DNA of 64,000 bases from assembly GCF_038452275.1 (NCBI RefSeq), contig NZ_CP141643.1, positions 1,488,001-1,552,000 of the forward strand. The letters run 5' to 3'. This stretch comes from Corynebacterium sp. BD556 (GTDB taxonomy: Bacteria > Actinomycetota > Actinomycetes > Mycobacteriales > Mycobacteriaceae). The notes beneath the pieces are model-generated. The model did no database searches. It worked only from the letters and a program-made list of their open reading frames with translations, and had not been told where the DNA came from. Position 1 is the stretch's first letter; each line of letters opens with the position of its first letter. Shown here in pieces: positions 1 through 7,069 of this stretch. Both the position numbers and the translations under genes were made by a program.

Positions 1-175
1 CTACGTCCCCGTCAGCCGTCTCGCCCTCGGCAAGGACGACGTAACGCTCGCGGATCTCGCTCAACGACTCGGTGCGGTCGACCACAACCGGGTAAGCCTC
101 ACGGCCGGAATCGATAAGCTTCTGGCGCTTCGCGCGGCGGAACTGTTGCTGCTGTGAAAGGTCCTGGGTAGTCAC
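1..175 (-). CDS. lysS: lysyl-tRNA synthetase, N-terminal fragment (runs off left edge)
   Basis: Only about 58 codons are present. The translation reads RRAKRQKLIDSGREAYPV followed by DRTESLSEIRERY and a VLAEGE segment, the pattern at the start of class II lysyl-tRNA synthetases just before the OB-fold anticodon-binding domain. LysS charges tRNA-Lys in the cytoplasm. I placed the start at the GTG at 173-175; a GAGGG lies only 2 nt upstream, so the exact start is uncertain. The gene follows the pseudokinase-like gene by about 35 nt on the same strand. lysS close to panC and the fol genes is the expected order in mycobacteria and corynebacteria, which supports the call. Confidence 0.85.
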   Translation of the reverse strand, partial: MTTQDLSQQQQFRRAKRQKLIDSGREAYPVVVDRTESLSEIRERYVVLAEGETADGDV

Positions 176-210
176 GCCCTCATAGAGTAGTGCCTGCCCC
201 TGACGAGATG

Positions 211-1410
211 CTACTGACCTGGGCACAGCGGCAACTGCAAACGGTCATCTTCAGCGTTCGCGCCGTTAATCAAGATGCGGACATCAGTGCGGTCCTCCGG
301 CGCCATCACAAACGCCGGCGGGGTCACCCCCGGAACCTCAAAGGAATTAATCATGCAGGACCCGGAACCCAAAGCCACACCTTCCGCCTTGCCCGGAAGG
401 CCAGCGTCGCGGTCCTGCTCGGAAACGTACTTGGCAATGCTGACCCCCAGGCTCTCACCCGCGCAGCGGATCTTCGCCGTCTGGTTTTGCTCCGGCTCAA
501 CCGTATGGCAGGTCAGATCTTGCCAGCCTTTGCCGCCGTCACGGCTGGAAATCAATTCGGGATACGCTTCCTTCAGGGCCGCGTGTTCGCCCTCCCAGGC
601 CTGTCCACGTTCGTTGATCCACCACCACAGCCCGGAGCCAAGCAGCAACAGCAACGCAAGCAGAACTGCGATTGCCGGCCACGGGGAAGAAAACCCAGTT
701 GTGGGCACACTTTTGAGCAAACGGCGCGGCGGGCGGGGCTGCTTAATCGGCTCACCGGCGAGAACGCGCAGGTAGTTCTGGCAGTTACCGCTGCTTGCCA
801 CCATCTCCGGGTCGATGGCAAGCCCCGTCAGGTCAGCGACTAGCTCAATGAAAGTCACCCTGTTTTGGCCGGCGGTGCTGTTATCTATCTGCGCAGTAGG
901 CCCCACCATGGACATCTTCACCGGCGCCGATGCCCAACCGGGCTGCGCCAGCAGACGATCCAGGTTAATGGAGCGAGACACAAATCCCGGTTGCCCGATC
1001 TCCGCATAGTGGTCGATTGCCTCAGCGACTGGGAGCAAAAGGTTGAGAACCTCGCCAGTGTTGAAGTGCCCTTCCTTGGCAAAACGCTCCCGCGCCAGTT
1101 CTTTCAGCGGCATACCGGCTGGAGCGTCACGCACCACTACGAGCTTGCCGGCATCTGTTACCTGTGCGATCCGTGGGCTGAACACGCCGGGAAGGTTGGT
1201 TTTGCCCATTGCGGCCGCGACCTTTTCCACCTCCCCTGCCGCACCTGGAGACAAAGGGATGTTGAACTCCTCGACCTCCACGTCCGCCACCGCCGAACTG
1301 TCTTTGCGTGGCTGCGCACGGTAAAGCGTGGAGGTTTCGGTGCGTGCAACTTCCTCTACCTGCTCGTAGCCGGCGGCGCTGACGATGTCGGCGAGTGAGT
1401 TATCAGCCAT
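211..1410 (-). CDS. pseudokinase-like membrane protein of unknown function
   Basis: This 399-residue protein has a cytoplasmic N-terminal part that reads like a degraded Ser/Thr protein kinase: a PRIAQVTDAGKLVVVRDAP segment resembles the hinge strand, and VAEAIDHYAEIGQPGF resembles the helix before the catalytic loop. The catalytic loop position reads VSRSINLDRLL instead of HRDxKxxN, and no DFG is visible, so phosphotransfer is unlikely. One membrane helix follows (PAIAVLLALLLLLGSGLWWW), then an extracytoplasmic domain of about 130 residues with four cysteines. The ATG at 1410 is preferred over the upstream TTG at 1437 because AAGGA sits 7 nt before it. Function unknown; a signalling or scaffolding role is inference. 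Confidence 0.7.
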   Translation of the reverse strand: MADNSLADIVSAAGYEQVEEVARTETSTLYRAQPRKDSSAVADVEVEEFNIPLSPGAAGEVEKVAAAMGKTNLPGVFSPRIAQVTDAGKLVVVRDAPAGMPLKELARERFAKEGHFNTGEVLNLLLPVAEAIDHYAEIGQPGFVSRSINLDRLLAQPGWASAPVKMSMVGPTAQIDNSTAGQNRVTFIELVADLTGLAIDPEMVASSGNCQNYLRVLAGEPIKQPRPPRRLLKSVPTTGFSSPWPAIAVLLALLLLLGSGLWWWINERGQAWEGEHAALKEAYPELISSRDGGKGWQDLTCHTVEPEQNQTAKIRCAGESLGVSIAKYVSEQDRDAGLPGKAEGVALGSGSCMINSFEVPGVTPPAFVMAPEDRTDVRILINGANAEDDRLQLPLCPGQ

Positions 1411-1723
1411 GGAAAAATCCTTAACAGTTGCGGGCAAAAAGTTCGCGCATGTGCGTCAACATGCAGATTTTAACGGATCCCCCTGGCGTTTCGTGCTCAA
1501 CGTGGGTTTGCCGTCTCCACAGTGAGGGCCAGCGTGGGGCTTTCGGGTGAGAAAAGCCGGACAATGCCGCGCCGCTAAAAGCAGTCTCACATCCCGTTTC
1601 ACACTCCGGCGCGGCCTGCTTGGAGCTTGAAAAGAACTGTCCTCGCGCGTGCCGACTTTAGCTACGTGTGGAAGCTTGCGATTCCATCGAGGTTGTCTGT
1701 TGCGGCTTTTTCGTTCGTGGTGG
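1411..1723. other. intergenic region without a convincing gene
   Basis: This 313-base gap separates the panC-like gene from the pseudokinase gene. A 96-codon frame on the minus strand (1456-1746) overlaps the end of the panC-like gene, is rich in Arg, Pro and His, and has no family resemblance, so I do not call it. In mycobacteria panD and coaX sit at this place; neither is recognisable here. It probably holds the promoter of the downstream gene, but I see no clear -10/-35 pair. Confidence 0.5.
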
Positions 1724-2518
1724 CTAGTGCGCGGGCAGGTTAGCAAAGCCGATGCCGACGGGCACCCCGACGTTGTCGGCGAGGCGCACTTTTTCTAAGT
1801 CGACGGCGGCCAGCAGGCGCGCATCGCCTTGTTTCGGGGCTGGCCCGAAGGCAAGGTTGCGCAGTTCGAGGTAGGCAGGTTCGACTCCTGCCGCTGCGAG
1901 GACGCTGCGGGCGGTATCTACCACGGCTTGACCGCCGTTTTGCGCCACATGGGCCCCGGCGGTCAGTGCTGCAGACAGCGCTAGTGCGTGTTCGCGTTCG
2001 TGTGCGGCGACGTGCTCGTTGCGCAGGGACATGGCCAGGCCGTCTCGGGTGCGCACGGTAGGCACGCTGTGCAGACGAACTTCCATACGCAAGGCGTTGA
2101 CCGCCTGCTGGACGGATACGAGGGTTTCAAAGTCCTTCTCCCCCAACACAACGTCGGTGGCGTGGGTGGCGTTAACTGCGGCAAGGACGGCTGCGACGTG
2201 TTGGGCGATCTCCTCGGGGTTTTCCAGGTGATTTAGGGTGGTGTGGACGCGGGCGCCTTCCCCGAGCGTGCCGTGGAATACCACGTCGACTTTCTCGCGT
2301 GCGAAGTCTTCCGGGACTTTTGCGCCGGCGTAGGTGACTATGACGATGGAGCCAAGCAGTGAGCGCGCCGCACGGATCATGTGGATGTGGCCTGCGTGAA
2401 GGCCTGTGCCAAGGGGGACCACGACGACGGATTTGCCTACTTTGCGGAAGGCTCGGCCGTATGTTGCCAAGCGTTTCGGATCGGTGACTTCTATTGCTTG
2501 GCCTGGCTCAAAACCCAT
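1724..2518 (-). CDS. panC: pantothenate synthetase (PanC) family protein, divergent
   Basis: 264 residues. PanC joins pantoate and beta-alanine with ATP to make pantothenate. Family traits visible are VVPLGTGLHAGHIHMIRAA (the HIGH-type nucleotide motif), LGEKDFETLVSVQQ (usual FGEKDYQQL), and VPTVRTRDGLAMSLRN (usual DGLAMSSRN). Two canonical parts are not there: the FVNPxQF loop is replaced by IVIVTYAGAKVPEDF, and the HFxGVxTVVxKL pantoate-binding segment by QHVAAVLAAVNA. It may be a paralogue with altered or weak activity. It overlaps the DUF2520 gene by 11 nt, so the two are translationally coupled. The ATG is at 2518. Confidence 0.7.
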   Translation of the reverse strand: MGFEPGQAIEVTDPKRLATYGRAFRKVGKSVVVVPLGTGLHAGHIHMIRAARSLLGSIVIVTYAGAKVPEDFAREKVDVVFHGTLGEGARVHTTLNHLENPEEIAQHVAAVLAAVNATHATDVVLGEKDFETLVSVQQAVNALRMEVRLHSVPTVRTRDGLAMSLRNEHVAAHEREHALALSAALTAGAHVAQNGGQAVVDTARSVLAAAGVEPAYLELRNLAFGPAPKQGDARLLAAVDLEKVRLADNVGVPVGIGFANLPAH

Positions 2519-3236
2519 TGTTGTCCTTTCTCATCGTCTTTGACAGCGCCCACAGCTCTGCTTCCATGTTGCCGGTGCGCTCCGCGTGGCGGCGTTCCAG
2601 TTCGGCGTAGAAGCGGGCCACGGCCGGGTCGGTGATTGCGTTGTGAAAGCGCTCCATTTCTTCCTGGCTTTGGGGCGCGGGATAGGTCTCTGCGGTGGCT
2701 TCGAGTTCTTCGGCAAAAAGGAAGGAGGCGACGGGAAGCGCTTCTTTCATCAGCTCGACGGCGTCGAACCCGACCGTTTGGGCGAGGTCGAAGATGCGTT
2801 GCGCGGCGGCGAGCCGAGGGCGCTGGGAGTCTTTGATCGGGATGGCGACGTCGTGGGTTTCGGCGAGCAGCATGGACACGACTGCTTCACCGAGTTCGTC
2901 GGTGGCGGAGGTGACCCAAAAGCCCGGCATGATCTCGTGGGCGGCCATGGGGATCGCACCGTGTAATTCGGCTTCGTCGAATAGTTGCGTGCCTTCCGTC
3001 AGGCAGGTGTGCAGCAACATCTGTTTGTCGCGTACGAAAGGCACCAGCTTGTCGACGCACCCCTGTACCCAGCCCGCGCTGCGCGAATCAACCACCACCA
3101 GGTCAGCGCCCTCAATGTCGTGGGAGTTCTCCCCTGCTCGCACGTCGTGGCCGGCGTTGTTCAGGTTTTCTCCGAGCCTGCCCAGGCTTGCCGCGGCGGA
3201 ATTGTTAAATACCTTCACACGCAGGCGTGGTGCCAT
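2508..3236 (-). CDS. Rossmann-like DUF2520 family protein
   Basis: 242 residues. The N-terminal half has a Rossmann-like arrangement (strand LRVKVFN, later GADLVVVDS and a PFVRDKQMLLHTCLTEG segment). The C-terminal half is helical, as in the DUF2520/ketopantoate reductase-like family encoded next to panC in actinobacteria (mycobacterial Rv3603c position). The usual glycine-rich dinucleotide loop GxGxxG is not apparent at the N-terminus (FNNSAAASLGRLG instead), so nucleotide binding is doubtful. It lies between panC and the Ala/Pro-rich membrane protein with no gaps, suggesting one transcript. Specific reaction unknown. Confidence 0.65.
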   Translation of the reverse strand: MAPRLRVKVFNNSAAASLGRLGENLNNAGHDVRAGENSHDIEGADLVVVDSRSAGWVQGCVDKLVPFVRDKQMLLHTCLTEGTQLFDEAELHGAIPMAAHEIMPGFWVTSATDELGEAVVSMLLAETHDVAIPIKDSQRPRLAAAQRIFDLAQTVGFDAVELMKEALPVASFLFAEELEATAETYPAPQSQEEMERFHNAITDPAVARFYAELERRHAERTGNMEAELWALSKTMRKDNNGF

Positions 3237-4301
3237 TTACTCGCTTCCCTTGGAGCTGCGGGCCAGGAGGTCCGCGACTGAGACTGCGCTGTCGCCGCGC
3301 TCGTCGCGCCGACGTCGCCCGCGGCGGGGCTCACCCGCGGCAGGGCTCGGCGCTGGGGGTGCCGGAGGTACTGGGGTTGCTGGGGGTGCCGGGGCCGGGC
3401 GTGCCGGCGCTGGGGTTGCTGGGCGTGCCGGGGGTGCCGGGTTTGCTGGGGTTGCTGGGGTTGCTGGGGTTGCTGGGGGTGCCGGGGGTGTCGGCGCTGC
3501 GAACGTCGGCTTGTCCTGCTCCGCGCGGCCACGAGCAACTTCCGCCTGGCGCTCACTAATGAGCTGCGACAGCGGGTTGTGCTCCTTTGCTCGCTCGCTG
3601 GGTTGGGCACCTAAACGTCCGGCGATCGCGTCGGAGGTCGGGGCGCCGAAGGGACGCGACTGCCTACGTTTCGGCTCCGGGGCTTCGCGCACCGGCTGCA
3701 GGCGGGCAGTGTCGGCGGCGGAAGGTCCGTCGTGGTCCTTCTTCTCCGCAAGATTTGCCACAGGATTCGCAGTTGCTTCGACGGTGACATTGCTAAAGGC
3801 AGGGGGTGTCTCCGGCACAACGGTTTCGAAACCGGCGGAGGTGGCGCGACCTAACCCTCCTTCCGCTTTCGCCCCACCGATCTCCGCGATGCGGCGGGCC
3901 TGCGCTTTAAGGGCAGCCGGTTCGTACTCGAACTGGCGTCCCGCCATTTCCTCAAGTTGGGTGCGCAGCGCCTTGAGCTCGGACTGGATCTCGCGCAGCA
4001 CCTCGTTGTCCATGTTGGGTGCAGGCTCAGCGATTTCCCCGCGGGCCTTGGCGGCGTCAAGTTCCGCGGCGTGGCGTTTGTCACTGTCAGCTAGGGCACG
4101 TTGAGCTTCGTCGCGGTCGCGGCGCAAACGGCTAGTCAAGATGATGCCTGCTGCGGCCGCCCAGAGGGCGAGGATAAGCGAGAGTTTCAGCATGTTCGCC
4201 GAGTTGGTGAACAGCATGACGATGGTGCCCAGCACGGCGAGCGCGAAGGGCGAAACAAGCCACAAAGAGCCATTGTCACGAGACGGTTTCTCGGCATTCA
4301 T
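3237..4301 (-). CDS. membrane protein with coiled coil and Ala/Pro-rich tail (Rv3604c-like, DUF6779)
   Basis: About 354 residues. Two N-terminal membrane helices (SPFALAVLGTIVMLFTNSA and LSLILALWAAAAGIILTS) are followed by a charged, probably coiled-coil segment (RLRRDRDEAQRALADSDKRH onward), a variable linker, and a low-complexity tail of Ala-Thr-Pro and Ala-Pro repeats ending in RRGRRRRDERGD. This matches the position and character of the Ala/Arg/Pro-rich membrane protein between DUF3180 and DUF2520 in mycobacteria. I chose the ATG at 4301; TAAGG formed by the stop of the upstream gene is the likely ribosome site. Longer starts would run into the DUF3180 gene. Function unknown. Confidence 0.7.
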   Translation of the reverse strand: MNAEKPSRDNGSLWLVSPFALAVLGTIVMLFTNSANMLKLSLILALWAAAAGIILTSRLRRDRDEAQRALADSDKRHAAELDAAKARGEIAEPAPNMDNEVLREIQSELKALRTQLEEMAGRQFEYEPAALKAQARRIAEIGGAKAEGGLGRATSAGFETVVPETPPAFSNVTVEATANPVANLAEKKDHDGPSAADTARLQPVREAPEPKRRQSRPFGAPTSDAIAGRLGAQPSERAKEHNPLSQLISERQAEVARGRAEQDKPTFAAPTPPAPPATPATPATPANPAPPARPATPAPARPAPAPPATPVPPAPPAPSPAAGEPRRGRRRRDERGDSAVSVADLLARSSKGSE

Positions 4302-4311
4302 GCTCATTACC

Positions 4312-4779
4312 TTACTGAACAGGCTCACCATCTTGAGGTGGGGACACCTCACAGGCGCGTTCCAATAAAATACCGGCCACGGCGAGCGCAATTGCGCCCA
4401 ACGCGCCGGAGATAACTCCTGGCAGATCCGACTCGGCGGCGATCAGCATATCCACCCGCGGGGCCACGTAAGCGAAGGTGCCGGTGAAGATACCGCCGCA
4501 CACGGCTCCCGCCCACGCGCAGGCTTTGCCAAAGACCATGAAATTCGCCGCCATCATCGGGTTGAGCTGGGTGCGGTCGAGGCCAATTTTGCCTTCCTCG
4601 CGGCGTTTTTTCACCATGTAGGCGATAAACAGGCAGACCACGGCGATGATCCACAGCGGCATGGACAACACCACGTCGATGGAGCCCAGAACTCCGTAGT
4701 AGCGCCGCACGAGGATGAACGTCGCGGCGGCGCAAAATCCGCCCAGGGCGGCCAGCGCGGCGATGTTTGTCCGTGTCAC
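4312..4779 (-). CDS. DUF3180 membrane protein
   Basis: 155 residues with four predicted membrane helices: IAALAALGGFCAAATFILV, MPLWIIAVVCLFIAYMV, FGKACAWAGAVCGGIFTGTF and ISGALGAIALAVAGILL. The loop RTQLNPMMAANFMVFGKA is typical of the actinobacterial DUF3180 family, always found beside folK. The start overlaps the end of folK by 4 nt (ATGA-type), so it is the next cistron of the folate operon. Role unknown; the constant linkage to folK may simply reflect operon ancestry. Confidence 0.8.
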   Translation of the reverse strand: MTRTNIAALAALGGFCAAATFILVRRYYGVLGSIDVVLSMPLWIIAVVCLFIAYMVKKRREEGKIGLDRTQLNPMMAANFMVFGKACAWAGAVCGGIFTGTFAYVAPRVDMLIAAESDLPGVISGALGAIALAVAGILLERACEVSPPQDGEPVQ

Positions 4780-5234
4780 AGCTTCTTCACTCCTTGGTGC
4801 CCAAGCTTATCCGCGATCTGCGCTACTGGCTTTCCTCCAAGTGTCGCCTCCGGCTCAATTTCGAGCCAGGGAATGAGCACGAACGCCCGCTCATGAGCCC
4901 TCGGGTGGGGCAAAGTGAGCTGCGGGTCCTGCGATTGCATCCCGTCGATGGTGATGATGTCCACATCAAGTGTTCGTGGGCCCCAGCGCACCTCGCGCAC
5001 CCGGTTCGCTTCCTTTTCAAGGCGCTGGCAGCGGGCGAGCAGCTCTTTCGGCGTGGCATCAACCTCAACAATGAGCGTCTGGTTGAGAAAGTCCGGCTGT
5101 CTAACCCCACCCCAGGGCGCGGTGGCGTAGAGGGAACTGTGGGCGATGAGCTCGCTGCGAAAATTGTCCACAACCCGCGCCAGGTGCGCGCGGGAGTCGT
5201 CCATGTTGGAACCGACAGATAAAACTGCGCGCAT
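4776..5234 (-). CDS. folK: 2-amino-4-hydroxy-6-hydroxymethyldihydropteridine pyrophosphokinase
   Basis: 152 residues. FolK transfers pyrophosphate from ATP to 6-hydroxymethyl-7,8-dihydropterin, supplying FolP. Family motifs present are LSVGSNMDDSRAHL at the N-terminus, the RWGPRTLDVDIITID signature with its metal-binding aspartates, and LPHPRAHERAFVLIPW near the C-terminus. It begins 2 nt after folB ends and overlaps the DUF3180 gene, so it is part of the folE-folP-folB-folK transcript. Confidence 0.95.
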   Translation of the reverse strand: MRAVLSVGSNMDDSRAHLARVVDNFRSELIAHSSLYATAPWGGVRQPDFLNQTLIVEVDATPKELLARCQRLEKEANRVREVRWGPRTLDVDIITIDGMQSQDPQLTLPHPRAHERAFVLIPWLEIEPEATLGGKPVAQIADKLGHQGVKKL

Positions 5235-5236
5235 TG

Positions 5237-5617
5237 CTACCTCCCCGTGTGGCGTGTGCGGCTGCGGCGGGCGACCACGGCGACGTCATCAAAGACGAAC
5301 GGAATCGGCGCGTGGGGCTTATGCAAAGTGATCTCCACTGCGTGCAAAACCTCGTAGCGTTTGATGAGCTCATCGGCGATCTCGCTCACCACTGTTTCGA
5401 TAAGTTGGCGCGGGGTTGCTGTGGCGATGGCGTAGGCGAGCGCGGCGATCTCCGCGTAGTTGACGGTGGCGCCTAAATCGTCGTGTGCGGCAGCGTCCGC
5501 GAAGTCGAGCCAGCACACAATGTCGAGTGAGAAGGCCTGCCCGTGCTCAGTTTCGTGGGCAAGCACGCCGTGGTTGGCGTGGAATTGCAGTCCTTTGAGT
5601 TCGATGCGATCAGCCAT
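5237..5617 (-). CDS. folB: dihydroneopterin aldolase
   Basis: 126 residues, the usual length. FolB cleaves 7,8-dihydroneopterin to 6-hydroxymethyl-dihydropterin and glycolaldehyde. Visible marks are ELKGLQFHANHGVLAHE (with the pterin-binding Glu), TVNYAEIAALAY, a LIETVVSEIADEL helix with the second Glu, and VEITLHKPHAPIP carrying the catalytic Lys. It is packed between folP and folK with 2-nt gaps. Confidence 0.95.
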   Translation of the reverse strand: MADRIELKGLQFHANHGVLAHETEHGQAFSLDIVCWLDFADAAAHDDLGATVNYAEIAALAYAIATATPRQLIETVVSEIADELIKRYEVLHAVEITLHKPHAPIPFVFDDVAVVARRSRTRHTGR

Positions 5618-5619
5618 TG

Positions 5620-6471
5620 TCAGCGTGCCTCCGCTTGCTTCCAGTGGGCCACCACATCGACGGCGTCGCGCGAAACGGCAACTTCATGGACGCGCACGCA
5701 CCACGCCCCAGCCTGGGCAGACAGGGCTGTGACGGCGGCGGTGGCGGGGTCGGCGTCGACAGGCGTGTGCGCCAGACCGCGGTTGTGGCGGATGGCGGTA
5801 AGGAAGCGTTTGCGCGACGCGCCCACCAACACCGGATGATCACCAGCGACGAACTCGGGAAGTGCTGCAAGCAGCGCCCAATTATCAGCGGCGGTTTTTG
5901 CAAAACCCAACCCCGGATCCACCGTGATTTGGTCCGGGTGGACTCCCGCGTTGACAGCGTTTGCGACAAGTTCGCTCAACACCTTGTGTACGTCTGCGAC
6001 CACGTCACCTCCGTGGTCGGCGGTGCCGGCAGCGTCACCGAAAACCTGCGCACGCCAATGCATAAGGCACACCGGAAGGTTGGTTTCGGCCATGACGCGG
6101 TACATGTTGGCGTCGGCAAGCCCACCTGAGACGTCGTTGATCAGATCGACCCCGGCCTCTGCGGCGACCATTGCGGTCGAGGCGCGCATGGTGTCGATGG
6201 ATGTGCGGATCCCTTCGGCGCTGAGCCCCTCAATGACCGGACGGATGCGTTGCGCTTCCACCTCGGCGGGCACACGCGTTGCCCCGGGCCGGGTCGATTC
6301 AGCGCCAACGTCGATAATGTCCGCGCCGTGCTCCACGAGTTTGCGGGCGTGCTCTAGCGCCTTGTCCACGCTGAGCCATTTGCCGCCGTCAGAAAAGGAA
6401 TCCGCGGTGATGTTGACTATGCCCATCACCGTCGTGCGCCCCGGAACTGTTAGCTCTGCCAGCGTGGTCAT
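5620..6471 (-). CDS. folP: dihydropteroate synthase
   Basis: 283 residues. FolP condenses p-aminobenzoate with hydroxymethyl-dihydropterin pyrophosphate and is the sulfonamide target. The barrel motifs are complete: GIVNITADSFSDGGK, DVGAESTRPGA, INDVSGG, TVDPGLGFAKTAADNW and VGASRKRF. I see no insertion in the substrate loops of the kind linked to sulfonamide resistance, but resistance changes can be single residues. The ATG at 6471 follows AAGGAA closely. It lies 19 nt after folE. Confidence 0.95.
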   Translation of the reverse strand: MTTLAELTVPGRTTVMGIVNITADSFSDGGKWLSVDKALEHARKLVEHGADIIDVGAESTRPGATRVPAEVEAQRIRPVIEGLSAEGIRTSIDTMRASTAMVAAEAGVDLINDVSGGLADANMYRVMAETNLPVCLMHWRAQVFGDAAGTADHGGDVVADVHKVLSELVANAVNAGVHPDQITVDPGLGFAKTAADNWALLAALPEFVAGDHPVLVGASRKRFLTAIRHNRGLAHTPVDADPATAAVTALSAQAGAWCVRVHEVAVSRDAVDVVAHWKQAEAR

Positions 6472-6490
6472 TTCCTTATCCCTTTTCGCA

Positions 6491-7069
6491 TCAGTTCCGG
6501 ATCAGGCTCATCACTTCGGCACGAGAAGCAGCGTTCGTCTTAAACCCGCCGCGCACCGCCGAAGTCGTGGTCACGGCCCCCGGTTTCCGGATGCCGCGCA
6601 TGGCCATGCAGAGGTGCTCGCACTCAATGACCACAATCACGGCTTGGGCGCCGAGCTTATTAACGAGCGCGTCAGCGACCTGGCTGGTCAACCGCTCTTG
6701 CACCTGGGGGCGTTTGGCGTAAAGGTCCGCTAGACGCGCCAGCTTGGACAACCCGGTGACCTTGCCTTCCGCGCCGGGAATGTAGCCGATGTGGGCCTTG
6801 CCGTAGAAAGGCACCAAATGGTGTTCGCACGTGGAATAGATCGGGATGTCGCGCACCAGCACGAGTTCGCTGTGGTCTTCCGCGAAGCTTTTATCCAACA
6901 CCTCGGTCGGGTCTTGGTGCAGCCCAGCAAAGATTTCCTCGTAGGCGCGTGCCACCCGCGCAGGCGTTTCAGTTAAGCCTTCGCGGTCTGGGTCCTCGCC
7001 GACCGCGATGAGCAGTTCCCGCACTGCGGCTTCGGCGCGCTCCCGGTCGAAGCTAGGCGTGTGCGTCAT
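6491..7069 (-). CDS. folE: GTP cyclohydrolase I
   Basis: 192 residues. FolE converts GTP to 7,8-dihydroneopterin triphosphate, the first folate step. The zinc and active-site motifs are present: [20 protein letters not shown] (Cys and His ligands) and [17 protein letters not shown] (second Cys). [19 protein letters not shown] and [10 protein letters not shown] complete the core. The start codon overlaps the ftsH stop (ATGA), so the folate genes are read through from ftsH. Confidence 0.96.
   Translation of the reverse strand: MTHTPSFDRERAEAAVRELLIAVGEDPDREGLTETPARVARAYEEIFAGLHQDPTEVLDKSFAEDHSELVLVRDIPIYSTCEHHLVPFYGKAHIGYIPGAEGKVTGLSKLARLADLYAKRPQVQERLTSQVADALVNKLGAQAVIVVIECEHLCMAMRGIRKPGAVTTTSAVRGGFKTNAASRAEVMSLIRN

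Noticed and set aside
1456-1746. 96-codon minus-strand frame between the panC-like and pseudokinase genes
   Set aside because: It overlaps the panC-like gene end, has shadow-like composition and no start signal; no PanD or CoaX similarity.
1880-1910. GGTTCGACTCC resembling a tRNA T-loop
   Set aside because: It lies inside the panC-like coding region with no cloverleaf around it.
2695-4104. 469-codon plus-strand frame opposite the DUF2520 and Ala/Pro-rich genes
   Set aside because: High-GC shadow frame: Ser/Ala/Arg-rich, no family traits, and it lies over two well-supported minus-strand genes.
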